Both the position numbers and the translations under genes were made by a program. A stretch of 64,000 nt of DNA from Luteimonas kalidii (GTDB lineage: Bacteria; Pseudomonadota; Gammaproteobacteria; Xanthomonadales; Xanthomonadaceae). How positions within the stretch are numbered: position 1 is the stretch's first letter; each line of letters begins with the position of its first letter. The stretch is from NCBI RefSeq assembly GCF_029887935.1, contig NZ_JARXRO010000014.1:423935-487934 (forward strand). The letters are read 5' to 3'. The notes under the pieces were generated by a model, which saw only the letters and a program-made list of their open reading frames with translations, made no database searches and had not been told where the DNA came from. Shown piece by piece: positions 19,016 to 26,733 of the stretch.

Positions 19016-20551
19016 ATGCCGGCCAGCTTCCTGTTCTACGACCTCGAGACCTTCGGCGCCGACCCGCGGCGGACCCGCATCGCGCAGTTCGCGGCGATCC
19101 GCACCGACGAATCGCTGCAGCAGATCGACGAGCCGATCGACTTCCTGGTCCGCCCCGCGGACGACCTGCTGCCCTCGCCCGACGCCTCGATGGTCACCGG
19201 CCTGTCGCCGCAGCATGCGCTGGACAACGGTGTGCCGGAAGCGGAAGCCTTTTCGCGCATCTTCGACGAGATGGCGCGGCCGCAGACCTGCACCCTGGGG
19301 TACAACTCGCTGCGCTTCGACGACGAGTTCGTGCGCTTCGGCCTGTACCGCAATTTCTTCGATGCCTACGAACGCGAGTGGCGCGGCGGCAACTGCCGCT
19401 GGGACCTGCTCGACGTGATGCGCCTGGCGCACGCATTGCGCCCGGACGGCATCGTCTGGCCGCAGCGCGACGACGGCAAGGGCACCTCGTTCAAGCTCGA
19501 GCACCTGGCCGCGGCCAACGGCGTGCGGACCGGCGACGCACACGAGGCGCTGTCGGACGTGCGTGCGCTGATCGGCCTGGCGCGACGCTTCCGGGATGCC
19601 CAACCGCGCCTGTGGCAATACGCCCTGCAGCTGCGCGACAAGCGCTTCGCGGCCGGTCTGGTGGACACGGTGGCGATGACACCGCTGCTGCACGTCTCGC
19701 AGCGCTATCCCGCCAGCCGCCTGTGCGCGGCGCCCGTGCTGCCGCTGGCGCGTCACCCCCGCTACGACACCCGCGTGATCGTGTTCGACCTCGACAGCGA
19801 ACCCGACGCCCTGCTCGACCTGGACGCCGAGGCCATCGCCGCGCGCCTGTACCTGCGTGCCGACCAGCTGCGCGAGGGCGAGACCCGCGTTGCGCTGAAG
19901 GAAGTGCACCTCAACCGCTGCCCGGCCCTGGTGCGCTGGGACCACCTGCGCGACGAGGACTTCGCCCGGCTTTCGATCGATCCGGCCAGCGCCCTGCAGC
20001 GCGCCGGGCGGCTGCGGGCCGCCGGCCCCGCGCTGGCCGAGAAGCTGCGGCAGGTCTACGCCGACGGCCCGTCGTTCGCGCCCGGCGATGCCGATGCCGG
20101 GCTGTACGACGGCTTCATCCCCGACGGCGACAAGCGCCTGTTCGCGGACGTGCGCACCACCCCGCCGGCGCAGCTCGGCGCGCGCACGTTCGGCTTCCGG
20201 GACCCGCGCATGCATGAACTGCTGTTCCGCTATCGCGCGCGCAACTGGCCGCAGACGCTGGACGCCGGCGAACGCATGCGCTGGGACGCCTATCGACGCG
20301 CGCGCTTCAGCGACGGCAGCGGCCTGTCCGAAGTCGGGTTCACGCAGTATTTCGAGCGCATCGCGACACTGCGCAGCGACCATGCCGACGATCCCGAGCG
20401 CCTGCGCCTTCTGGCCCGGCTGCAGGATTGGGGTGAAGGGCTGGTGCGCAGTCTCGACAGCGGCGCGCCGGAAGCGGCGCCTGCCGTTCCGGGCGACGCG
20501 GCCCAGTCCGCCCCTGGCCCGGTCACCCCGCCCCTGTTCCCACCCCGCTGA
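19016..20551 (+). CDS. sbcB: Exodeoxyribonuclease I
   Basis: A 511-residue 3'-5' single-strand DNA exonuclease of the DEDDh type, involved in recombination and mismatch repair. The first acidic pair is Asp9 and Glu11 in FYDLETFG; later come LGYNSLRFDDEF and HEALSDVRAL. The SH3-like and C-terminal helical domains characteristic of SbcB follow. The last 25 residues are a Pro/Ala-rich tail. It is transcribed alone or with the two small genes that follow. Confidence 0.95.
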   Translation: MPASFLFYDLETFGADPRRTRIAQFAAIRTDESLQQIDEPIDFLVRPADDLLPSPDASMVTGLSPQHALDNGVPEAEAFSRIFDEMARPQTCTLGYNSLRFDDEFVRFGLYRNFFDAYEREWRGGNCRWDLLDVMRLAHALRPDGIVWPQRDDGKGTSFKLEHLAAANGVRTGDAHEALSDVRALIGLARRFRDAQPRLWQYALQLRDKRFAAGLVDTVAMTPLLHVSQRYPASRLCAAPVLPLARHPRYDTRVIVFDLDSEPDALLDLDAEAIAARLYLRADQLREGETRVALKEVHLNRCPALVRWDHLRDEDFARLSIDPASALQRAGRLRAAGPALAEKLRQVYADGPSFAPGDADAGLYDGFIPDGDKRLFADVRTTPPAQLGARTFGFRDPRMHELLFRYRARNWPQTLDAGERMRWDAYRRARFSDGSGLSEVGFTQYFERIATLRSDHADDPERLRLLARLQDWGEGLVRSLDSGAPEAAPAVPGDAAQSAPGPVTPPLFPPR

Positions 20552-20586
20552 CCCCAGCGCCGCAGCGCGCCCGCCTACGCCCTGTC

Positions 20587-21273
20587 ATGCCGACCTATTT
20601 CACCCCCAAGAGCCTGAAGTTCCTGCGCGCCCTCGCCCGCCACAACGAACGGGCGTGGTTCCAGGACCACCGCGACGATTACGAGACCCATGTGCGCGAA
20701 CCGTTCCAGCGCCTGCTGGCCGACCTGCAGGCGTCGCTGGCCGAAATCAGCGCGCACTACCGCGCGGACCCGGCGAAAGTCGGCGGCTCGCTGTTCCGCA
20801 TCCACCGCGACACGCGCTTCGCCAACGACAAGACGCCCTACAAGACCTGGCAGGGCGCGCGGCTGTTCCACGAGCGCAGCCGGCAGGTGCCGGCGCCGTC
20901 GTTCTATGTGCAGCTGCAGCCGGGCAACTGCTTCATCGGCGGCGGCATCTGGCACCCGGAGCCGCCGGTGCAGCGACAGATCCGCCAGTTCATCGTCGAC
21001 AACCCCGGCGGCTGGAAGGCCGCCGCGCACGCGCCTGCGTTCCGGCGCCGTTTCGAACTCGACGACGCCGACATGCTGGTGCGGCCGCCGCGCGGATTCC
21101 CGGCCGATTTCGAGTACATCGACGACCTGCGCCACCGCAACTTCGTCGCCTGGCGCGGCCTGGAGGACAGCGTGATGCTGGGCCCGCGGCTGCTGCCGAC
21201 CCTGGCGAAGGACCTGCAGGCGATGGCCCCGTTCATGGACTATCTCTGCGCCGCCCTCGACCTGGAGTTCTGA
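20587..21273 (+). CDS. DUF2461-family protein (TIGR02453)
   Basis: 228 residues matching the DUF2461/TIGR02453 family of unknown biochemical role. The signatures are FLRALARHNERAWFQDHR near the N-terminus and FRIHRDTRFANDKTPYKTW in the middle, followed by YVQLQPGNCFIGGGIWHP. No signal peptide. The gap from sbcB is 35 bases and to the next gene only four, so the three are probably co-transcribed. Confidence 0.9.
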   Translation: MPTYFTPKSLKFLRALARHNERAWFQDHRDDYETHVREPFQRLLADLQASLAEISAHYRADPAKVGGSLFRIHRDTRFANDKTPYKTWQGARLFHERSRQVPAPSFYVQLQPGNCFIGGGIWHPEPPVQRQIRQFIVDNPGGWKAAAHAPAFRRRFELDDADMLVRPPRGFPADFEYIDDLRHRNFVAWRGLEDSVMLGPRLLPTLAKDLQAMAPFMDYLCAALDLEF

Positions 21274-21277
21274 GCCC

Positions 21278-21817
21278 ATGCGCAAGTGGATCATCCTCGG
21301 CGCGCTGCTGCTGGTCGCGCTGCTGGCGTGGACGGCCGCAGGCCCCTATCTGGCGATGCACGCCATCGGCAAGGCGGTGCGGGAGGAAAATGCCGCCGCG
21401 CTCGCACGCCACGTGGACTTCCCGCCACTGCGCGCCAGCCTCAAGGCGCAGCTGGGCGACCGCCTGGCCCGCCGCGTCGGCGTGGAGGCGCAGTCGGGCT
21501 GGCTCGGCGCGCTGGGCACGACCGTGGCCAACGAACTGGCCGGCGGCGCCGTCGACCTGATGGTCACCCCCTACGGCCTGGGGGCGCTGATCGAAGGCCG
21601 CAAGGTCTGGAACCGCGCCACCGGCCTGCCCCCGCCGCGGACCGAAGCCGGCGCCGCGGCGCGTCCCGACCCGTGGCGAAATGCGCAGCGCCGCTACGAA
21701 TCCACGTCGCGCTTCACCGCCACGGTCCATACCGACGAGGGGGCGCCGGTGGTATTCGTGCTGACCCGCGACGGCGTCCGCTGGAAGCTCTCGGACATCC
21801 GGCTGCCGCCCGCGTGA
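21278..21817 (+). CDS. DUF2939-family membrane-anchored protein
   Basis: 179 residues with one N-terminal membrane anchor or uncleaved signal (IILGALLLVALLAWTAAGPY) and a periplasmic domain of the DUF2939 type (LAMHAIGKAVREENAAALARHVDFPPLRASL region). The C-terminal third (FTATVHTDEGAPVVFVLTR) is a beta-rich end. The function of the family is unknown. It is four bases after the DUF2461 gene and converges on the TonB-dependent receptor gene. Confidence 0.85.
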   Translation: MRKWIILGALLLVALLAWTAAGPYLAMHAIGKAVREENAAALARHVDFPPLRASLKAQLGDRLARRVGVEAQSGWLGALGTTVANELAGGAVDLMVTPYGLGALIEGRKVWNRATGLPPPRTEAGAAARPDPWRNAQRRYESTSRFTATVHTDEGAPVVFVLTRDGVRWKLSDIRLPPA

Positions 21818-21946
21818 CACGGGGCGGCTTCGGCGAGCGGACGATGTCCGCGCTTCGACACGCACGCCCGCAGATGGATGCCAGAGCCGCCGGGCCGCGC
21901 AGCGCGCTGACGCCGGCGACGTGCCGGGCGGACGCGGCCCCGGACG

Positions 21947-24127
21947 TCAGAACCGCCAGTTCAGGCTGAGCGTGTAGTTGCGCGGCGCGCCGTAGTAGCC
22001 GCTGTAGCGCAGGGTGTTGATGTATTTCTCGTCGCCGGCATTGTTGACGTTGAGGCGCAGTGCCGCCTCGGGCAGGAAGTTCCAGGCCACGAAGCCGTTG
22101 AACACGGCGTAGCTGTCCTGGCGCACGGTGAAGCCGTTGCTCTCGACGTTCGAGATGTCGCTCTGCCAGCGCGCGCCCACGCCCCACGACAGCGCATCGA
22201 ACGACGGCAGGCGGCCGCTGAGCACGAGATTCGCGGTACGGCGCGGCACCCAGCGGTAGGTGTCGTCGCCGTCCTGCCCGGTCAGCTTCAGGGCGGTATA
22301 GCCGAACACCACGTCGAGCGAGTCGCTGACCCGGCCGGTGGCTTCGAGTTCCACGCCGCGCGACTCCACGTCCACGCCTTCGTAGTAGAACTGCCCCATG
22401 TCGTTGTAGCCGGCACCGGTGGCCAGCCCGTCCTGCTCGGCGCGGAACACCGCGAGCGTGGTCAGCAGCCGCTTGTCCAGCCATTCGGCCTTGACGCCCA
22501 GCTCGTAGTTCGAGCCCTTGGTCGGATCGAGGTAGCGGCCCTCGGCGTCGGACTGGCTCTGCGGCTGGTAGATGTCGGAGTAGCTGAGGTAGCCGAGCAC
22601 GTCGGGCGTGAAGTCGAACGTCAGGCCCGCGTACGGGCTGGTCTCGCGCTCGGTCTGGTCGAACACCACGCCGTAGTTCTGGCCGTCGCGGTGGTATTCG
22701 GCCCAGTTGACGCCGAGCACGGCCTTGAAGCGGTCGGTCAGCGACAGGCGGGTGGCGCCGTAGGCGCGCTTGAGGCGCTCGTCCAGGGTGCTGTAGGTGG
22801 ACAGCTCGCCCCACACCGGCTCGGGGATCACGTCGCCGCCCCACGGGAAGCCGGGCATCGGGATGTAGCCGCACACCGTCTCGCCGCACAGCGCGCCGGC
22901 GAACTGGTTGCTGACGTTCTCGCTCTGCGACCAGCTCACGCCGAACATCGCCTCGTGCTCGCGCCCGCCCATCGCGAAGCGACCGTTGACCGTCGCCGAG
23001 CCCAGGTCGGCGGTGAACGCGTCCGCGCCGCCCCACGGATAGCCGTACAGACCCAGGTTCGTACCCGGCTCCAGGCCGGTCCCCTCGAAATCCGTGGCGT
23101 AGAACAGCTTGTCGTCGCTGCGGATGTCGCGGCGGTTGTAGGCCAGCTTCAGCTGCCAGTCCTCTCCGAGCTGGTGCGTGTATTCGATGAAACCGGTGCG
23201 GGTGGTGGTGTCCCAGTAGGTCCAGTCCTGGGTGGTGGAGGCGCCCGTGTCCCATTCGGCCTGGGTGCCGTCGCTGTACATGAAGCCGAGCGCGCCCCAC
23301 ATGTTGCCGTCGGTGTCGGCGTCCTGCCAGGAATAGCCGAGCGTCAGGGTGCCGTTCTCGCCGATCTGCCCGTCGACCACGCCGTAGACGAAATCGCGCC
23401 GGTCGTCCTTGCCGCGCAGGTACGAACCGCCCTGCTCGTGCGCCGCCACCACGCGGCCGGCCCAGGTGCCGTCGTCGGTGAACGGTGTGGAGTAGTCCAC
23501 TTCGCCGCGGACCGTGCCCCACGAACCGTAGGAGAGGCCGACCGTGCCACGGGTGTCGTTGGTCGGCCGCTTGCGCACGTAGTTGATCGTGCCGGCCGCA
23601 TTGCCCACGCCGGTGAGCAGCCCGTTCGCACCGCGGATGACTTCGAGCTTGTCGTAGCCGAACGTGTCCTGGGCCCCGGTCACGATGCCCCAGCTGTTGG
23701 GCAGCCCGACGCCGTCGATCTGGGTGTTGGCGATCTCGAATCCGCGCGCGGTGAAGTTGGTGCGGTTGGTTTCCCACTCCTCGACCAGGATGCCGGTGGC
23801 CAGGCGCAACGCCTCGTTGACGCTGTCGGTGCCGAACTGGGCCATCTGCTCGCTGCTGACCACGCTGATCGACTGCGGCGTGTCCTTGATCGTCAGGTCC
23901 AGGTTGGTGGCGCCGTTGCTGACCCGGTTGGCGCGCTGGCCGACCACGAGCACGGCATCGAGGTCGCGGGCGGAGGGGCCGGCATCGTCCGACGCGGACT
24001 GGGCGAGGGCGGCGCCGGACCCGCCGGCCAGCGCCAGGCACACGGCGGCCGTCAGCAGGCGGGGCATCGGGAAGGACGACGGGGCAACGATGCCCTGGAG
24101 ACGGGCAAAAGCGGGGGCGGAACGCAT
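21947..24127 (-). CDS. TonB-dependent siderophore receptor
   Basis: A 726-residue outer-membrane beta-barrel receptor for a ferric siderophore. After the signal region (LLTAAVCLALAGGSGAALA) comes a TonB-box-like stretch (DLDAVLVVGQ), the plug domain (KDTPQSISVVSSEQM), and the barrel, ending in the aromatic YTLSLNWRF typical of outer-membrane proteins. The start at 24127 has an AGGA Shine-Dalgarno motif; an in-frame ATG at 24067 would also leave a complete signal peptide but has no ribosome binding site. A Fur-box-like site overlaps its promoter. The ligand cannot be deduced. No siderophore synthesis genes are nearby. Confidence 0.93.
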   Translation of the reverse strand: MRSAPAFARLQGIVAPSSFPMPRLLTAAVCLALAGGSGAALAQSASDDAGPSARDLDAVLVVGQRANRVSNGATNLDLTIKDTPQSISVVSSEQMAQFGTDSVNEALRLATGILVEEWETNRTNFTARGFEIANTQIDGVGLPNSWGIVTGAQDTFGYDKLEVIRGANGLLTGVGNAAGTINYVRKRPTNDTRGTVGLSYGSWGTVRGEVDYSTPFTDDGTWAGRVVAAHEQGGSYLRGKDDRRDFVYGVVDGQIGENGTLTLGYSWQDADTDGNMWGALGFMYSDGTQAEWDTGASTTQDWTYWDTTTRTGFIEYTHQLGEDWQLKLAYNRRDIRSDDKLFYATDFEGTGLEPGTNLGLYGYPWGGADAFTADLGSATVNGRFAMGGREHEAMFGVSWSQSENVSNQFAGALCGETVCGYIPMPGFPWGGDVIPEPVWGELSTYSTLDERLKRAYGATRLSLTDRFKAVLGVNWAEYHRDGQNYGVVFDQTERETSPYAGLTFDFTPDVLGYLSYSDIYQPQSQSDAEGRYLDPTKGSNYELGVKAEWLDKRLLTTLAVFRAEQDGLATGAGYNDMGQFYYEGVDVESRGVELEATGRVSDSLDVVFGYTALKLTGQDGDDTYRWVPRRTANLVLSGRLPSFDALSWGVGARWQSDISNVESNGFTVRQDSYAVFNGFVAWNFLPEAALRLNVNNAGDEKYINTLRYSGYYGAPRNYTLSLNWRF

Positions 24128-24532
24128 CAACGAAATCCTGCGGTGAGGGGGTGTGGGGGCGGCGTCCACGGGAGGTCACGGACGCCGTCGGCACCTGAAC
24201 GAAAGCCGAGGATGCGTATTAAAATGCAAATCACTCGCATTTGGCAATGGCTGCAGCCCGGCGTGCCGCGCGTCCGGGCTCGTTCTCCGCCCGGCGTGGG
24301 ACTGGGCTCGGGTTGCTGACCCTCTAGACGCCCGCGCCTGGTTCCGCCTGTCGGCCCGGACGGGCCAAGACTGGTAGACCCGATGCCGGCGCCCGTGCGC
24401 AGCGGACGCCGATGCATCGAAGCCCGCGGGCGGCGTCGCTCCCTCACGAAGCGCGTCACCCCGCACGCGAGTCGTGCCGCAGGCTCCCAGGCACGACCTG
24501 AGAGGAACCGCCTGAAGCGCCCCCCACCCCAC
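24128..24532. other. 405-base gap between receptor and nucleotidase genes
   Basis: No gene. It holds the promoter and Fur-box-like site of the TonB-dependent receptor (24218-24247). I see nothing else in 24250-24532 that I can support. Confidence 0.6.
24218..24247 (-). promoter_or_regulatory. Promoter with Fur-box-like operator for the siderophore receptor
   Basis: On the minus strand TTGCCA (24242-24247) and TTTAAT (24218-24223) are separated by 18 bases. The spacer is filled by a Fur-box-like site (AATGCAAATCACTCGCATTT read on the plus strand, 24223-24242), which agrees at 16 of 20 positions with AATGATAATCATTCTCATTT as remembered from the classical consensus. Iron-bound Fur would block RNA polymerase here. 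Confidence 0.75.
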
Positions 24533-25447
24533 CTAGCTGTTCGACACCCCGTGCGGCACGTGCCCCGCCAGCACATGCTGGCGCGCACTGTCGATGTTGT
24601 GCGCGGAATCGTCGAAGAAGATGTCGGCACCGAACGCCTCGAGGAACGGCCCCTTGGCACGTCCGCCGAGGAACAGCGCCTCGTCCAGGCGCACGCCCCA
24701 TTCGCGCAGGGTGCGGATCACGCGCTCGTGCGCGGGCGCGGAGCGTGCCGTCACCAGCGCGGTGCGGATCGGAGACGCCTCGCCTGCGGGGAATGCGGCC
24801 TGCAGGTCGTGCAGGGCCGACAGGAAGGCGCGGAACGGTCCGCCCGACAGCGGCTCGCGGGCGTTCTCGATCTCGTACCGGTGGAAGGCATCGATACCGC
24901 CCTCGCGCGAGACCCGCTCGCCTTCGTCGCCGAAGATCACGGCGTCGCCGTCAAAGGCGATGCGGATCTGCTCGCTGGCCATGGTGCCGGGCTTGGCGCG
25001 GTCGGGGAGGATGGTGGCCGCGGCGACCCCGTTCGCCAGCGCCTGGCGCACCGACTCCGGATTGGCGGACAGGAACAGCTGCGCGCCGAAGGGCCGGATA
25101 TACGGCCAGGTGGGCTCGCCGGAGGTGAACGTCGCGCGCGAGATCGCCAGCTTGTGGTGCTGGATCGAGTTGAAGATGCGCAGGCCGGTGTCGGCCGAAT
25201 TGCGCGACAGCAGGATCACCTCGACCCGTGGCGCGTCCGGCGGCGCGGCCACGTTCAGCGCCAGCAGTTTGCGCACCAGCGAGAAGGCGATGCCGGGCTC
25301 CAGCACGTCGTCCTCGTGGGTGCGCTGGTACTCCGAATAGGGCTCGATGCCCTCGCGCTCGAACAGGGCGTGGCTGTCCTCGAGATCGAACAGGGCGCGC
25401 GAGGAGATCGCGATGGTGAGGACCGCGACGGGTTCTTTGCGGGACAT
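24533..25447 (-). CDS. 5'-nucleotidase (cN-I-like family)
   Basis: A protein of 304 residues from the start at 25447 (MSRKEPVAVLTIAISSRALF); an ATG five codons further up (25462) is an equal candidate and neither has a good ribosome binding site. It matches the bacterial 5'-nucleotidase family (Pfam 5-nucleotidase), cytosolic enzymes that remove phosphate from nucleoside monophosphates. Recognisable parts are FDLEDSHALFEREG, RVEVILLSRNSADTG, FDGDAVIFGDEGE and a HAD-like FGADIFFDDSAHNI. It is a single gene with a dispersed repeat just upstream. Confidence 0.85.
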   Translation of the reverse strand: MSRKEPVAVLTIAISSRALFDLEDSHALFEREGIEPYSEYQRTHEDDVLEPGIAFSLVRKLLALNVAAPPDAPRVEVILLSRNSADTGLRIFNSIQHHKLAISRATFTSGEPTWPYIRPFGAQLFLSANPESVRQALANGVAAATILPDRAKPGTMASEQIRIAFDGDAVIFGDEGERVSREGGIDAFHRYEIENAREPLSGGPFRAFLSALHDLQAAFPAGEASPIRTALVTARSAPAHERVIRTLREWGVRLDEALFLGGRAKGPFLEAFGADIFFDDSAHNIDSARQHVLAGHVPHGVSNS

Positions 25448-25488
25448 GGGGTGATTATGCATTCAGCGGAGCATGGAACCGGCACCGG

Positions 25489-25640
25489 GTGGCTTCCGAT
25501 TTCCCCTATCCGCCTTCGGCACCTTCCCGCGTGGAACGGGGAAGGACAAGGCGGTTCCTTTCCGCCTGCGGTACAGGCGTTCGCGGAAGGCGGTGCTCAA
25601 TCGCTTCGGGCACCGCCCCGCGCAGGACCCGCCGGCGACA
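25489..25640. repeat. Dispersed intergenic repeat with hairpins, copy 1
   Basis: The core at 25503-25527 (CCCCTATCCGCCTTCGGC then ACCTTCC) recurs with small changes at 58904-58929. It is followed by short inverted repeats (GGAAGGCGG / CCGCCTGCGG region). It lies between the nucleotidase and NAD kinase genes and does not encode a protein. Confidence 0.6.
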
Positions 25641-25657
25641 GGGACGCCCGTCGGGAC

Positions 25658-26428
25658 TCAGGTCTCGAACTGCTCGCTGAGGATGCGTTCCTCGAGGTTG
25701 TGTTCGGGGTCGAAGAGCATGGTGACCGTGCGCTCGCGTGATTCGCGGATCATCACCTCGACCACGTCGCGCACCTCGTGCGAGTCGGCGGTGGCACTGA
25801 CCGGGCGCTTGAACGGGTCGAGCACGCGGAAGCGCACCTCGGTGTCGCCCTTGAGCAAGGCGCCGCGCCAGCGGCGCGGGCGGAAGGCGGCGATGGGCGT
25901 CAGCGCCACCACGTTCGCGCCCAGCGGCAGGATCGGGCCGTGAGCGGAATAGTTGTAGGCGGTGCTGCCGGCGGCGGTGGCCACCATCACGCCGTCGGCG
26001 ATCAGCTCGTCCAGCCGCGGCTTGCCGTTGAGTTCGATCGACAGGTGCGCGGCCTGCCGGGTCTGGCGCAGCAGCGAGACCTCGTTGTAGGCCAGCGAGC
26101 CGACGGTGGCGCCCGATTCGGTCTGCGCGATCATCTCCAGCGGATGCAGCACCGCCGGCTCCGCGGCGCGGATGCGCTCGATCAGGTCGTCTTCGCGGTG
26201 CTGGTTCATCAGGAAGCCGACCGTGCCGAGCTTCATGCCGAACACGGGCTTGCCGAGGCTGCCGTGGCGGTGCAGCGTCTGCAGCATGAAGCCGTCGCCG
26301 CCAAGCGCGCACAGCACATCCGCCTGGTCCGGCTCGCACTGGCCATGACGCGCGGTCAGTGCGCCGATCGCGCCCTGCGCGTCGTCGGTCTGGCTGGCGA
26401 GGAAGGCGATGCGTGGCGTTGTGCTCAT
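25658..26428 (-). CDS. nadK: NAD kinase
   Basis: A 256-residue kinase making NADP from NAD. The GGDG motif is at residues 43-46, the NE motif at 115-116 ([10 protein letters not shown]), and the conserved [14 protein letters not shown] at 146-158. The ATG at 26428 gives a compact protein, as in related gammaproteobacteria where NadK is shorter than in E. coli (292). Long upstream open frame is noise overlapping the glutamate dehydrogenase gene. It is 305 bases downstream of the glutamate dehydrogenase gene on the same strand. Confidence 0.95.
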   Translation of the reverse strand: MSTTPRIAFLASQTDDAQGAIGALTARHGQCEPDQADVLCALGGDGFMLQTLHRHGSLGKPVFGMKLGTVGFLMNQHREDDLIERIRAAEPAVLHPLEMIAQTESGATVGSLAYNEVSLLRQTRQAAHLSIELNGKPRLDELIADGVMVATAAGSTAYNYSAHGPILPLGANVVALTPIAAFRPRRWRGALLKGDTEVRFRVLDPFKRPVSATADSHEVRDVVEVMIRESRERTVTMLFDPEHNLEERILSEQFET

Positions 26429-26733
26429 CGGCGGCTCCTGTCCGGTCGACTCCGGAGGATAACCCGGGCAGGCGTCACACCATGCAGCGGGTGTGCAACG
26501 CCGATGCCCACGAGCCGACACGGGAGCGCCGTTGCACCATCCGAGGGCCGGGCCTGCCCGGGAACCGGGGCGCGGGAAGGTTCCGGACCCCGCGGCGACG
26601 CATCCGCTGCAGCTTCCGACGCCGCGACGACGACCCGCACCAGGCGTAGACGCAATCCGACCTGCGCCCGATGTTCGAATGTGTCGGTGGACTCGCCCCC
26701 GATGGCCGCGGCGCGCGCCGCGGCCGTGCCGGA
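26429..26733. other. 305-base gap between glutamate dehydrogenase and nadK
   Basis: No gene. The left end should hold the nadK promoter, which I cannot place; the right end holds the perfect palindrome at 26704-26725 just after the glutamate dehydrogenase stop codon. Confidence 0.5.
26704..26725 (-). terminator. Hairpin after the glutamate dehydrogenase gene
   Basis: A perfect 22-base palindrome (9-bp arms GGCCGCGGC / GCCGCGGCC with a GCGC centre) starts nine bases after the stop codon. No T-run follows, so termination strength is uncertain. Confidence 0.5.

Noticed and set aside
21837..21851. GCGGAC-GAT-GTCCGC dyad between the DUF2939 and receptor genes as a bidirectional terminator
   Set aside because: Six-base stem, three-base loop, no T-run on either side; too weak to call.
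21714..24194. Second long minus-strand frame of 826 codons over the siderophore receptor
   Set aside because: The other frame gives a full TonB-dependent receptor with signal, plug and terminal aromatic residue; this one is Arg/Pro-rich noise.
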